Part shown: positions 33,495-42,974 of the stretch, piece after piece
Position numbering within the stretch: position 1 is the first letter of the stretch
How the letters are laid out: each line of letters starts with the position of its first letter
Source: Lactococcus paracarnosus
GTDB lineage: Bacteria; Bacillota; Bacilli; Lactobacillales; Streptococcaceae
Direction of reading: 5' to 3'
NCBI RefSeq assembly: GCF_006770285.1
Contig: NZ_CP017195.1
Coordinates: forward strand, 1,240,001 to 1,304,000
Length of the DNA: 64,000 bases
Notes under the pieces: generated by a model
What the model saw: only the letters and a program-made list of their open reading frames with translations
Told to the model about the DNA's origin: nothing
Databases searched by the model: none
Made by a program: the position numbers and the translations under genes

Positions 33495-35405
33495 TCATTC
33501 ACCAAGCGCTTCAGATTTTTCTAGCCACTGTTCTTCTGCCTCATCTTTTTCAAGGGACAAGCTCTCTAAGTCTCTTTGCAGATCATTTAGTGCCACAAAG
33601 TCTTCTGAAGCGGCTACCATGTCAATATGAAGTTGATCAATTTTGTCATCTAACCTGCTTAATTGTGCTTCAAGTTCTGCTACTTCACGTGTCAATTTTC
33701 TACGCCATTTTTGATCTGCTTTTGCATCTTGATAACTTGACGGTTTGTCTTTTTGACGCAGGTCATCAGCTTCAGCATTTAAAAGCGCCTCAATTTCAGC
33801 TTCTTCTGCCTTTTTTTCAAGATAATAATCGTAGTCACCTAGATAGAGTTTACTCCCAGTTTCTGATACTTCCAAGACTTTATCGGCAACCCGATTAATA
33901 AAATATCGGTCATGGCTAACAAATAAGAGCGTCCCATCAAAGTCAATTAAGGCATTCTCTAATACTTCTCGACTATCGATGTCTAAATGGTTGGTTGGTT
34001 CATCCAAAACGAGGAAATTATCCCGATGCATCGATAGCTTAGCTAGTAGCAAGCGGGCCTTTTCACCACCAGATAACATACCAACTGCCTTTTGCACATC
34101 GTCACCTGAAAAGAGGAAAGCGCCTAGCCTATTTCGAATTTCAACCTCAGGAATCAGCGTATGTTGCTGCCAAAGTTCTTCTATAACCGTATTCGAGGCT
34201 GTCAAATCCCGCTGTTCTTGGTCATAGTAACCCATGGAAACATTTGCCCCAAGTTTTATCTCACCATCAATCAGCGGCAGTTTACCTACAATCGATTTGA
34301 TTAAAGTTGACTTACCAATCCCATTAGGACCTACAATCGCGATCGCATCATATTTACGTTCTTCTAGATTAATTGGGCTGGATAGGACAGTTGTATCATA
34401 ACCAATAGCACCGGCATTTATCGTGAGTACCACATTTCCTGACTCGACTTCAGGTGAGAACGTAAAATGTGCTGATTTATCACTGCTAACTGGCTGATCT
34501 AAGCGATCCATCTTCTCTAATTTTTTACGTCTAGACTGAGCACGTTTGGTTGTTGAAGCACGTGCAAGATTACGGTTGACAAAGTCTTCCAGACTGGCAA
34601 TTTCTTTTTGCTGCTTGTCATACTGCTTGGCTTGCGCTGCTAATTTTTCAGCCTTAAGCGCGATGTACTTACTATAATTACCAGCAAATTTGTCAAGTTT
34701 TCCACGAGATAACTCTAGTGTTTCAGTCGTCACTTTGTCTAAAAAATAGCGGTCATGACTGACAATCAGAATCGCACCATGATAATTTTTTAAATAATTT
34801 TCTAACCAAAGTAAGGTTTCAATGTCTAAGTGGTTAGTTGGTTCATCTAATATCAAAAGCTGTGGATTTTCAAGTAAGATCTTAGCTAAGGCCAGTCGTG
34901 TTTTTTGTCCACCGGACAGACTCATGACCTCACGAGGCCAAAAATCCTGATCAAATTTAAAGCCGTTTAAGACATTTTTAATATCGGATTCATAGGTAAA
35001 GCCCTTATTTTGACGAAAGTCTTCTGTTAACAAATCATAGCGCGTCATCAAACTAGCTAGCGCATCTCCTGTCAAATCACCCATTTGGGATTCCATCTGA
35101 CGCAACTGCTTTTCTTGATTGATTTGCACCTCAAAAACACTTAACATTTCATCATAAATAGTACGTTCCGATGAGAAGCTCGTTTCTTGAGCCAAATAGG
35201 ACATGGTCAACTGTTTCGTTTTTGAAACATCACCCAAACTAGGGGTTTCCACGCCAGAAATTATTTTTAATAAGGTCGATTTTCCAGCACCGTTTCGACC
35301 AACAAGCGACACGCGGGAATTATCTTGTATGGTAAAGTTTATTTTTTCAAATAAAATATCCGCACCAAAAGTTCGAGAAATATTGTTTCCTTGTAGTAAA
35401 ATCAT
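33495..35405 (-). CDS. ABC-F family ribosome-associated ATPase
   Basis: This 636-residue soluble protein has two ABC domains and no membrane segments. Domain 1 has GRNGAGKSTLLK, LSGGQKTRLALAKILL and LLILDEPTNHLD. The interdomain linker is rich in Lys and Arg (TTKRAQSRRKKLEKMD). Domain 2 has GPNGIGKSTLIK, LSGGEKARLLLAKL and LVLDEPTNHLD. A C-terminal coiled coil covers about residues 560-630. It is nearest to the YdiF/Uup-like housekeeping ABC-F proteins that act on the ribosome. A resistance role is not indicated. Divergent rex shares the upstream region. Confidence 0.88.
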   Translation of the reverse strand: MILLQGNNISRTFGADILFEKINFTIQDNSRVSLVGRNGAGKSTLLKIISGVETPSLGDVSKTKQLTMSYLAQETSFSSERTIYDEMLSVFEVQINQEKQLRQMESQMGDLTGDALASLMTRYDLLTEDFRQNKGFTYESDIKNVLNGFKFDQDFWPREVMSLSGGQKTRLALAKILLENPQLLILDEPTNHLDIETLLWLENYLKNYHGAILIVSHDRYFLDKVTTETLELSRGKLDKFAGNYSKYIALKAEKLAAQAKQYDKQQKEIASLEDFVNRNLARASTTKRAQSRRKKLEKMDRLDQPVSSDKSAHFTFSPEVESGNVVLTINAGAIGYDTTVLSSPINLEERKYDAIAIVGPNGIGKSTLIKSIVGKLPLIDGEIKLGANVSMGYYDQEQRDLTASNTVIEELWQQHTLIPEVEIRNRLGAFLFSGDDVQKAVGMLSGGEKARLLLAKLSMHRDNFLVLDEPTNHLDIDSREVLENALIDFDGTLLFVSHDRYFINRVADKVLEVSETGSKLYLGDYDYYLEKKAEEAEIEALLNAEADDLRQKDKPSSYQDAKADQKWRRKLTREVAELEAQLSRLDDKIDQLHIDMVAASEDFVALNDLQRDLESLSLEKDEAEEQWLEKSEALGE

Positions 35406-35458
35406 AAGTCTATTCTATCATAACTCCTAATCTTTATCTAATCACTAAGCCATTTTGT

Positions 35459-35496
35459 TTGACAACTTCACAAAGATTTGGTAATCTATTCACAAA
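35459..35496 (+). promoter_or_regulatory. rex promoter with two Rex-like half-sites
   Basis: TTGACA (35459-35464) and TAATCT (35482-35487) are 17 bases apart. TTCACAAA occurs twice in the same direction, in the spacer (35467-35474) and after the -10 (35489-35496). TTCACAA is half of the Rex operator TTGTGAAATATTTCACAA, so Rex may control its own gene. Confidence 0.5.
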
Positions 35497-35522
35497 GAAC
35501 ACTTATGGAGGTACCATTACTG

Positions 35523-36182
35523 ATGGTCGTAACAAAATTTAACGAAGAACTACCTAAGGCTACCGCTAAGCGCTTGCCACAATATTACCGGATTTTCAAG
35601 CAGTTTGTAGCAGATAAAGTAGAGCGCACAAATTCTCAAGCAATCGCTAAAAAATTAGGGGTTGACTCTGCTACTGTTAGACGTGACTTCTCCCTTTTTG
35701 GTGAACTTGGTAGACGTGGCTACGGCTATGATACCTTAGCACTACGTGATTTTTTTAGCGACTTATTAGGTGATTCTGCAGAAACGAATATTGCACTTGT
35801 TGGTGTTGGTAACTTAGGCCGTGCCTTGATTCACTACCGCTTTCATGATCGCAATAAAATGCGGATCATACAAGCCTACGACGTAGCTGGCAATCCACTT
35901 GTCGGTACAACAACTGAAGATGGTATCCCAATCTATAATATTTCAGATCTTAAAAAAAATCTAGCAGATGCCAACATCGAAACTGCTATTATTTCTGTTC
36001 AGAGTGACCGTGCCCAGGAAGTTGCCGATACCTTGATCAAGGCTGGTATTAAGGGCATTTTAAATTTCACGCCTAGACGTTTAGAAGTAAGCGATGATAT
36101 CACTGTCCAATCAGTTGATTTAACTAGTGAATTACAAACCCTTTTATTTTTCATGCAAGATAAGAAAGAAACAACAAAGTAA
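35523..36182 (+). CDS. rex: Redox-sensing repressor Rex
   Basis: Rex senses the NADH/NAD+ ratio and represses fermentation genes. The protein has an N-terminal winged helix ([49 protein letters not shown]) and a Rossmann domain with [17 protein letters not shown]. It ends with the domain-swapped helix [13 protein letters not shown] choose ATG 35523 ([17 protein letters not shown]); GGAGG lies 11 bases upstream. An earlier ATG at 35478 overlaps the promoter. A peptidase C26 gene follows after two bases, so both are cotranscribed. Confidence 0.93.
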   Translation: MVVTKFNEELPKATAKRLPQYYRIFKQFVADKVERTNSQAIAKKLGVDSATVRRDFSLFGELGRRGYGYDTLALRDFFSDLLGDSAETNIALVGVGNLGRALIHYRFHDRNKMRIIQAYDVAGNPLVGTTTEDGIPIYNISDLKKNLADANIETAIISVQSDRAQEVADTLIKAGIKGILNFTPRRLEVSDDITVQSVDLTSELQTLLFFMQDKKETTK

Positions 36183-36184
36183 TT

Positions 36185-36892
36185 ATGACAATTTTACAAC
36201 CGATCATCGGGGTCGCTGCAAATGAGAGACGAGATGCTGGTGATGATATGGGGCATATGGCTATATCCTACAATCCTTCAGGCTATATCAAGGCTGTACA
36301 GATTGTTGGTGGGCTTCCCATTATGATCCCGATTGGGGATCCGATGACTGCCAAACGATACATCTCTATGATCGATAAGCTGGTCCTAGCAGGTGGTCAA
36401 AATGTAGCCCCAGAATTTTATGGTGAAGTGGAAACAATCAAGTCCAATGACTACAACCGGGAACGTGATGCTTTTGAGCTCGCCCTTGTCAATGAAGCAA
36501 TCAAGCAAAATAAACCAATTATTGGGGTTTGTCGTGGCATGCAACTCGTGAATGTCGCCCTTGGTGGTACACTTAATCAACACACACATCAGCATTGGCA
36601 AGAAACACCTGTCACACAGACATCTCACGATGTGAGCATACAAAAACACTCACCCCTCGAAAAAGTCTATGGTCTTCGGGCACATGTCAATTCATTTCAT
36701 CGTCAAAGTTTAAAGAAAGTGGCACCACAACTTGAAGTCATCGCAAAATCACTCGGTGATAATGTGATAGAGGCTGTTCAGTCAACTGATCCGACATTAC
36801 GATTTCTAGGCGTCCAATGGCACCCTGATTTCATGTATAATGTCCGCGAGGAAGATTTAGGCTTCTTTAGATATGCTGTTTTCAATTTATAA
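36185..36892 (+). CDS. Class I glutamine amidotransferase-like peptidase (C26)
   Basis: The 235-residue protein belongs to the PuuD/peptidase C26 group (gamma-glutamyl-gamma-aminobutyrate hydrolase-like). The nucleophile is C116 in GVCRGMQLVNVALGG and the His is H213 in VQWHPDFM. The N-terminal half has the family block GGLPIMIPIGDP and LAGGQNVAPEFYG. The substrate is unknown; in other genomes such proteins cleave gamma-glutamyl compounds. It starts two bases after rex and shares its transcript. A strong hairpin follows. Confidence 0.85.
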   Translation: MTILQPIIGVAANERRDAGDDMGHMAISYNPSGYIKAVQIVGGLPIMIPIGDPMTAKRYISMIDKLVLAGGQNVAPEFYGEVETIKSNDYNRERDAFELALVNEAIKQNKPIIGVCRGMQLVNVALGGTLNQHTHQHWQETPVTQTSHDVSIQKHSPLEKVYGLRAHVNSFHRQSLKKVAPQLEVIAKSLGDNVIEAVQSTDPTLRFLGVQWHPDFMYNVREEDLGFFRYAVFNL

Positions 36893-36910
36893 CCGCTCAC
36901 TTTATAGGCT

Positions 36911-36945
36911 AAATCCCCCCTATTGATAAGTCAATAGGGGGGATT
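36911..36945 (+). terminator. Hairpin after the rex operon
   Basis: AATCCCCCCTATTGA and TCAATAGGGGGGATT pair perfectly over 15 bp with a four-base loop. No T run follows, so termination may be partial. Confidence 0.7.
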
Positions 36946-37123
36946 GCTATGCATGATGAAGATTAAAAAAAAGTATCTCAGCTTATATTGATAGATTTCA
37001 AACTGTATACAATCAAGAGTTAAGAAAGTAGCAGTAACTATATGATAATGCTTATTTGGTTACATCCGCATTTTACATATCTATGTTATACTGTTTAAAA
37101 CAGAATTTAAAGAGGAATATCCT

Positions 37124-37594
37124 ATGAAAAGTCTAATCGTAATAGATATGCAAGAAGACTATGTTGGTAGCCAGAGAAATCAAAGTAAGTACCCATATCA
37201 AGTAGATATATTGATTGATAATATTAATCAATAAATTGCAACATACGCGCCAAATCATGTTATTTACGTTACTAATAAATTTTTCTGGGAAAGGAAGCAA
37301 TCAGAAAAAAAGAGTGTGGAAGGATTAGCTATTGTCTCAAAACATATCTTTGAAAAAAGAAAAGCAAGCTGTTTTACAAATCAACTGATAAACCTGTTAC
37401 AAGAGTTAAATGTAAATGAGATTGAATTAGTCGGTGTGGATGGTAATTACTGCGTGCTGGCTTCTGCTTTAGCTGGTAAAAAAAGTGGTTTCAACATATT
37501 ATTTAATGAAACTTGTATAGGTGTTAGTAAACCATTAAAGTTCAAGAAAACGAGAAATTTATTAGCAAATTGTGGTATAGCATTCACTTCTTGA
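37124..37594 (+). pseudogene. Isochorismatase-family hydrolase with a premature stop
   Basis: From ATG 37124 (AGAGGA six bases upstream) the frame reads MKSLIVIDMQEDYVG and on for 36 codons, then TAA at 37232-37234. The same frame continues IATYAPNHVIYVTNKFF to the stop at 37594, 156 codons in all. The catalytic Asp is in DMQEDY and the Cys in VDGNYCVLASALAG. The member is short, about 156 residues against 170-200. A Lys or Gln codon changed to TAA explains the lesion. The 5' part also keeps a promoter-like TGTTATACT and a CTGTTTAAAACAG palindrome. Confidence 0.82.
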
Positions 37595-37613
37595 ATGCAT
37601 ATGCTATGTCAAA

Positions 37614-37650
37614 CAAAAATATCCCAGATAATGAAATTTATCTGGGATAT
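37614..37650 (-). terminator. Terminator of the lapA-like gene
   Basis: ATATCCCAGATAA and TTATCTGGGATAT pair perfectly over six bases. On the minus strand TTTTTG follows. It can also stop transcription from the left. Confidence 0.8.
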
Positions 37651-37748
37651 TATCTATTTAATTCATATCATGTATAAAGAAAAATGAACAAAATACTTTG
37701 TTTTGAGTTTAAGCACCTCACCTTAGCTTGAGATACTTACCCTACTAA

Positions 37749-38036
37749 TTATTTATTTTTTAATTGCTCTTGCAACTCTTTTAGTTCTTTTCTTGTTTCA
37801 TCTTGGGCACTATCAACAATTTTTTTAACATCACTTCTCTTTACAGCCCACCCCGTAAGCACACCTATGACATAAATCACAAAAATCAAAATAAGTAATG
37901 GGATATTTAAAGAGAAGAAAATGATACTTAATTTTACTGACCCCATATTTTGAAAGCCAAAAATAAGAACTAAAATAAAGACGATCAATGATAAAACACG
38001 TTTGGGTGTTAAGATTTTCTTCATATTTTCCATCAT
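37749..38036 (-). CDS. LapA-domain membrane protein
   Basis: This 95-residue protein has two transmembrane helices (residues 14-29 and 42-62) and a charged C-terminal coiled coil (SDVKKIVDSAQDETRKELKELQEQLKNK). The pattern NMGSVKLSIIFFSLNIPLLILIFVIYVIGVLTGW is the LapA/YciS (DUF1049) domain, which in Gram-negatives helps assemble LPS; the role in Gram-positives is unknown. AGGAGAATT precedes the ATG. It stands alone. Confidence 0.8.
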   Translation of the reverse strand: MMENMKKILTPKRVLSLIVFILVLIFGFQNMGSVKLSIIFFSLNIPLLILIFVIYVIGVLTGWAVKRSDVKKIVDSAQDETRKELKELQEQLKNK

Positions 38037-38251
38037 AATTCTCCTATCATTCTTTTTAACTTATTATAATAAATAACTAGCCCAATATCAAGTAACTACT
38101 CTCTATCTTTATAGTTAGTGTTTTTTTCAGTAGCCTCAAAGGCCATCTAGTCAATCGTGAGCCTAGTAACCCCACTTGCCTATTCTCTACATATAGTTAG
38201 GCAAAAAAGCCTCACCAGTCCCTAATAAGGCCTCCTGTCCTTGAAGATAGA

Positions 38252-38938
38252 TCAGATCAAGGTATTTTCTTTAAATGAAAAATATCGACCATCTCCTACA
38301 ATGATATGATCGATAAACTGGAGACCAATTATCTCACAAGCACTCGCTATTCGCTGTGTAAAGACTAAATCAGCATCTGAAGGATTTGGGTCACCTGACG
38401 GGTGGTTATGGGAGACCAAAAGACTAGCAGCAAGTGTCTTAACCGCAAAATGGAGAATTTCTCTCGGATTCGCAGTAGCCGAATTAACTGTTCCTACAAA
38501 AATCGTCTTTTTCTTAATAATCTTGTTCTTGCCATCTAAGTAAACTGCTACTAAATGTTCTTGATCAAAATCTGACATCTCATCAATCAGAATCGTCGCA
38601 AATTGTTGGGATCCTTTAACCTGTCCTTCTCTACTTCTTTCTGTCGTCTTAATTCTTTTACCTAACTCTATCATCGCTCTGATTTCGACTGCTTTAGTCA
38701 TGCCGATGCCAGAAATTGTCATCAATTCCTCAATACTCGATTTTCTAAAATTTTCAAGTGTGACAAAATGGTTTAGAATGTGACCTGCTAACGCTAAAAC
38801 AGACAGTTTGGCTGTGCCAGTTCTTAATAAAATAGCGAGTAGTTCTTGATCGGATAGGTGGGATTCGCCAAGCACGTTTAAGCGTTCACGTGGTAGCATC
38901 GGATAATCTGCTTCTCTTACATCATACATATTTTTCAC
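38252..38938 (-). CDS. radC: RadC-family JAB-domain protein
   Basis: The protein is 228 residues with an N-terminal UPF0758 helical domain, a helix-hairpin-helix (ELMTISGIGMTKAVEIRAMIEL, about residues 71-92) and a C-terminal JAMM metalloprotease-like domain with H177, H179 and D190 in SHNHPSGDPNPSDAD. The name reflects an old claim of a DNA repair role, which has not held up; the function is unknown. Length and motifs are normal. It has no operon partner. Confidence 0.88.
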   Translation of the reverse strand: MKNMYDVREADYPMLPRERLNVLGESHLSDQELLAILLRTGTAKLSVLALAGHILNHFVTLENFRKSSIEELMTISGIGMTKAVEIRAMIELGKRIKTTERSREGQVKGSQQFATILIDEMSDFDQEHLVAVYLDGKNKIIKKKTIFVGTVNSATANPREILHFAVKTLAASLLVSHNHPSGDPNPSDADLVFTQRIASACEIIGLQFIDHIIVGDGRYFSFKENTLI

Positions 38939-39009
38939 CCTCTATATCCCTTATACGTAAAAAAACAGCAATTATCTTCATTATTTTATAACTATTCCTA
39001 CAATAGATA

Positions 39010-39064
39010 TTGAAAAAATGGGTCAATTATGTTTTAATATAAAATGTCAAAACTTTTTGACATT
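39010..39064 (+). promoter_or_regulatory. Promoter and 22-base palindrome of the iron-uptake operon
   Basis: TTGAAA (39010-39015) and TTTAAT (39033-39038) are 17 bases apart. AATGTCAAAA and TTTTGACATT form a perfect palindrome with a two-base centre at 39043-39064, right over the inferred start near 39045. This is a classical repressor position. The regulator is not identified. Confidence 0.65.
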
Positions 39065-39127
39065 CACATTGAAGCTAGAGGCCTCTGCTTTTAAAAACAT
39101 ATAGAAAGTGAGTAGAAAGGAAGCATT

Positions 39128-40087
39128 ATGACAAAAAAACTAGTATTTATCAGCTTCTTTTTGTTACTCATCATTTCATCTATTTTCATTGGGTTAGTTA
39201 ATGTGCCGCCATTTGACATTAGTACTTGGACGAGTAGACAGCATCTTGTTTTACTTGCTTCAAGACTGCCTAGAACAATCAGTCTACTGATTGCCGGCGC
39301 AAGTGTCAGTGTATCAGGTCATGTCATGCAAAACCTGATGCAAAATAAATTCGTTTCACCAAATACCGTTGGGACAATGGATAGTGCTAAGTTAGGGATC
39401 GTCTTTGTGATGATTTTCCTACCAAATGCGACTAGCCTAACCAAAATGAGTATGGCATTTGTCTTCGCACTCTTAGGCACCAGCTTATTTTTACTCATGT
39501 CACGCTACATTATGAGTAAAAGTAGCATTATGTTACCTTTGGTTGGAATCATGTTCGGTAATATCATTGGTAGTATTGCAAACTTCTTTGCTTTTAAATA
39601 TCAACTGGTACAGAACGTCACATCTTGGTTGCAGGGGAATTTTTCGATTGTGATGCGCGGGTCGTATGAGTTGCTTTATCTATCAATCCCATTGTTTATT
39701 TTGATTTATCTGTTCGCCTATCAATTTACAATTATCGCGGCGGGTCAAGAAATGTCGACTAATTTAGGGATTTCATATCAAAAAATGCGCTTGTTTGGCA
39801 TAGGAATCATCGCACTCACATCTAGTATCGTCCTTGTTAGTGTCGGTAATATTCCATTTTTAGGGATTATCGTGCCAAACCTTGTGACCTTAAAGTTTGG
39901 GGATCAAATGAAAAAAAACCTGCCCTTGACAGCCTATTTCGGCGCTGCCTTTCTGATTATCTGCGATATCATTGGTCGGACAATCATTTCACCTTATGAA
40001 ATTTCAGCCAGTTTAATCGTTGGTGTCTTAGGTAGTGTATGCTTCATTGCGCTCTTACTCAAAGAAGGTCGGAGACAAGCAAAATGA
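39128..40087 (+). CDS. Siderophore-iron ABC transporter permease 1
   Basis: This 319-residue protein has about nine hydrophobic segments and the FecCD family blocks LASRLPRTISLLIAGASVSVSGHVMQNLMQNKFVSPNTVG and GNIPFLGIIVPNL. It belongs with YclN/FatD/CeuB-like permeases for catecholate or petrobactin-type siderophores. AGAAAGGAAGC lies before the ATG. Its stop overlaps the ATG of the second permease as ATGA. A palindrome at the promoter suggests metal control. Confidence 0.9.
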   Translation: MTKKLVFISFFLLLIISSIFIGLVNVPPFDISTWTSRQHLVLLASRLPRTISLLIAGASVSVSGHVMQNLMQNKFVSPNTVGTMDSAKLGIVFVMIFLPNATSLTKMSMAFVFALLGTSLFLLMSRYIMSKSSIMLPLVGIMFGNIIGSIANFFAFKYQLVQNVTSWLQGNFSIVMRGSYELLYLSIPLFILIYLFAYQFTIIAAGQEMSTNLGISYQKMRLFGIGIIALTSSIVLVSVGNIPFLGIIVPNLVTLKFGDQMKKNLPLTAYFGAAFLIICDIIGRTIISPYEISASLIVGVLGSVCFIALLLKEGRRQAK

Positions 40088-41040
40088 AGCAAAAATTAAC
40101 CTATCTGATTTTAATACTTGCTGTTTTAGGGAGCTGTGCACTTTTTCTAACCTACCATACCTATGGGAACATCGAATTTGCTTTAGCGCTTCGCTTAAAA
40201 AAAATTCTGGGCTTTATCCTTGTTGGTATCGCTTGTAGTTTTGCAACAGTCAGTTTTCAAACATTGACACAAAATAAATTATTGACGCCTAATATTTTAG
40301 GTATGGATTCGCTTTATGTCATGCTGCAAACCCTATCTATCTTTCTATTAGGCAGTCATAACTTAACCTCCCTATCTAGCCTGGGTAACTTCTTCTTATC
40401 GATTGCCCTCATGATGTCGGTTAGTACAGTGCTTGCCTTCTCATTATTAAGGCAATTTAAACATAATCTATTTCTCTTTCTGATGATTGGTATGATACTT
40501 GGGACATTTTTCGGAAATATCAGTAGTTTTCTACAAATCTTACTTGACCCTAATGAATATGATCATTTACAAGGCAAACTCTTCGCTAGTTTTAGCAATG
40601 TTAAAGCTGACCATTTACTGGTTGCCAGCATTATCATCGCCCTACTCTGCCTCTTTTTATGGTGGTTAGCGCCTCAGCTAGATGTCTTACATCTAGGTAA
40701 TGATTACGCAGTGAATCTAGGCATTGATGTCAGAGCACTACAGCTAATGAGCTTGCTTGCAATCTCTGCATTAGTTGGTGTGTCTACTGCACTAGTTGGT
40801 CCCACTAGTTTTCTGGGCTTCATGGTCGCAAATATTAGCTACCAAATTACCAGGACTTATCGACATAGAGCGATATTTATCACAGGTAGTTTGATTGCGA
40901 TATTGCTTCTGGTCTTTGGTGAGTTTCTCGTTGAACATATCTTTAGTTTCAATACAACCTTAAATGTCATCATTGAGTTTACTGGCGGGTGCTACTTTAT
41001 CGGACAAATATTATATAAGAGAAATGGAAATAAGGGATGA
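40084..41040 (+). CDS. Siderophore-iron ABC transporter permease 2
   Basis: The protein is 318 residues from ATG 40084 (MKQKLTYLILILAVLG), which overlaps the first permease as ATGA. It is the YclO/FatC/CeuC-like partner with FQTLTQNKLLTPNILGMDSLYV and VGPTSFLGFMVANISYQ. A frame extended to 40039 lies inside the first permease and is rejected. It overlaps the ATPase gene by the same ATGA arrangement. The two permeases form a heterodimeric channel. Confidence 0.9.
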   Translation: MKQKLTYLILILAVLGSCALFLTYHTYGNIEFALALRLKKILGFILVGIACSFATVSFQTLTQNKLLTPNILGMDSLYVMLQTLSIFLLGSHNLTSLSSLGNFFLSIALMMSVSTVLAFSLLRQFKHNLFLFLMIGMILGTFFGNISSFLQILLDPNEYDHLQGKLFASFSNVKADHLLVASIIIALLCLFLWWLAPQLDVLHLGNDYAVNLGIDVRALQLMSLLAISALVGVSTALVGPTSFLGFMVANISYQITRTYRHRAIFITGSLIAILLLVFGEFLVEHIFSFNTTLNVIIEFTGGCYFIGQILYKRNGNKG

Positions 41041-41789
41041 AAATAGAAGGTCTATCAAAGTCTTTTGGCAAGAAAACGATATTAGATGAGATCGATTTAA
41101 CGATTAAAAAAGGCAAATTAACCGCCTTTATTGGTCCCAATGGTGCTGGAAAATCAACACTTCTAGCAACAATGAGTCGATTAATCCAGACAGAGACTGG
41201 GCACATCTACCTGGATGGGAAGGATCTCAAGTCTTTCAAGTCTCGTGACTTGGCACAACAACTGTCTATTTTAAAACAGATGAATCATTTAAACATGAAC
41301 ATCACGATCTTTGAACTAGTTGCATTTGCTAGATTTCCTTATTCTAAGGGCAATTTAACACCTACTGATAAAGAGAAGATTAACCTATCTATTGCCCAAC
41401 TCGGCTTAACCGAATTAGCAGAGGAAAATATTCAAAACTTATCGGGTGGGCAACTACAACGTGCTTACATCGCTATGATATTAGCACAAGATACAGACTA
41501 TATCTTACTTGATGAGCCTCTTAATAATCTAGATATGAATTTTGCAGTGCAGATGATGCAACTCCTTACCAAGCTCGTCACAGAATTTGGTAAGACTGTG
41601 ATTATCGTCTTACATGATATCAATTTTGCAGCGAGTTTTGCAGATGAGATCGTCGCCATGAAATCAGGTAAAATATTTGCCCATGATCAAACAGATCAGA
41701 TCATTCATGAACATATTTTAAACCCGCTATATGAGATGTCAGTTCGTATAAAAGAAATAGAGGGTAAGAAATTTTGTCTGTATTTCTAG
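41037..41789 (+). CDS. Siderophore-iron ABC transporter ATPase
   Basis: This 250-residue ATPase has Walker A in FIGPNGAGKSTLLATMSRL, signature LSGGQLQRAYIAMILA and Walker B YILLDEPLNNLD. It is closest in pattern to the FepC/YclP group for iron-siderophore import. It is coupled to permease 2 by an ATGA overlap. The binding protein follows 50 bases later. Confidence 0.93.
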   Translation: MKIEGLSKSFGKKTILDEIDLTIKKGKLTAFIGPNGAGKSTLLATMSRLIQTETGHIYLDGKDLKSFKSRDLAQQLSILKQMNHLNMNITIFELVAFARFPYSKGNLTPTDKEKINLSIAQLGLTELAEENIQNLSGGQLQRAYIAMILAQDTDYILLDEPLNNLDMNFAVQMMQLLTKLVTEFGKTVIIVLHDINFAASFADEIVAMKSGKIFAHDQTDQIIHEHILNPLYEMSVRIKEIEGKKFCLYF

Positions 41790-41839
41790 ACAGATAACTT
41801 GCCGCTATTCATATATTAAACAAATAAAGGAAAATAATT

Positions 41840-42811
41840 ATGAAACTTAGTAAATTAATCACTGTCTTTACTGGTACACTCCTACTTGGTACACTACTCG
41901 TTGCCTGTGGCACTAAAAAAGAGGCAACAACTGATAGTGCTAAAGAAACGACAACAACAAAGGCATTGCCTAAAAAAATAGAAGTGACAGATTCAAAAGG
42001 CAAAAAAATAACTGTTCCGACACGCCCAAGTAAAGTTGTCGTATTTGATAATGGTTCACTTGATACAATAGAGGCTTTAGGTGAAAGTAAATCAGTTGCT
42101 GCTGTCGCAGTTAAAAACTTGCCTACTTATTTAACTCAGTTTAAAACAGTTGCAAGTGCTGGTGGCCTAAAGGAACCTGATTTAGAGAAAATCAATTCAC
42201 TACAACCTGATTTCATTATCATTTCTGCACGTCAAGAAAGTTTTAAAGCTGACTTGGAAAAGATTGCACCTGTTCTAGACTTAGCAATTGATACAACTAA
42301 AGTTTGGGAATCTACAAAAGCGAATATCATGACAATCGCGAGTATCTATGGTAAAACTGATGAAGCAACTAAGCAAGTTGATAAATTAGAAAAAAACATC
42401 ACAACACTGAAAGCAAAAGCTGAAAAATCAAAACTAGCAACTTTAACTGTGATTTCAAATGAAGGTCAGCTAGCAGCATTCGGTGAAAAATCACGTTATG
42501 CCATCGTCAATGATACGTTTGGGTTCAAAAATGTCGATAACACAATCAAAGCCTCTACTCATGGCCAACAAATCTCATTTGAGTATGTGCTCGAAAAAAA
42601 TCCAGATGTCATATTCGTTGTCGATAGAACAAAAGCCATTGGTGGTGACAGCAAAGAAACTACTGTGACAAACAATGAATTAGTCAAAAAAACAACAGCT
42701 GGTAAAAACAACAAAGTGATCGAACTTGATCCAAGTCTTTGGTACCTAAGTGGTGGCGGGATTAAATCAACACAACTCATGATTGACGGTGTTGAAAAAG
42801 CCTTTAAATAA
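41840..42811 (+). CDS. Siderophore-binding lipoprotein
   Basis: The 323-residue protein has a lipoprotein signal (KLITVFTGTLLLGTLLVAC, lipid Cys at 23) and a Thr/Lys-rich linker. A periplasmic-binding fold of the FatB/CeuE/YclQ type follows (TRPSKVVVFDNGSLDTIEALGES, LQPDFIIISARQ). It would be lipid-anchored outside the membrane and hand a ferric siderophore to the two permeases. AAGGAAAATAATT precedes the ATG. The exact siderophore cannot be read from sequence. No siderophore synthesis genes are in the window. Confidence 0.92.
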   Translation: MKLSKLITVFTGTLLLGTLLVACGTKKEATTDSAKETTTTKALPKKIEVTDSKGKKITVPTRPSKVVVFDNGSLDTIEALGESKSVAAVAVKNLPTYLTQFKTVASAGGLKEPDLEKINSLQPDFIIISARQESFKADLEKIAPVLDLAIDTTKVWESTKANIMTIASIYGKTDEATKQVDKLEKNITTLKAKAEKSKLATLTVISNEGQLAAFGEKSRYAIVNDTFGFKNVDNTIKASTHGQQISFEYVLEKNPDVIFVVDRTKAIGGDSKETTVTNNELVKKTTAGKNNKVIELDPSLWYLSGGGIKSTQLMIDGVEKAFK

Positions 42812-42838
42812 GCTAATCTAACACTTAACTATCACATA

Positions 42839-42874
42839 AGAAAAGCCCACTTCATATACGAGGTGAGCTTTTTT
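42839..42874 (+). terminator. Terminator of the iron-uptake operon
   Basis: AAAAGCCCACTT and AGGTGAGCTTTT pair with one mismatch over an eight-base loop and are followed by T residues. Confidence 0.82.
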
Positions 42875-42974
42875 GCTAGTTAAACTTATTTACTTAATAT
42901 TTGTAATTTTTAAGTGTAGGTGCTATATTATAGTTAGTAACTTAAAAAATATTAAAAAGTTAGAAGAGGCAACT

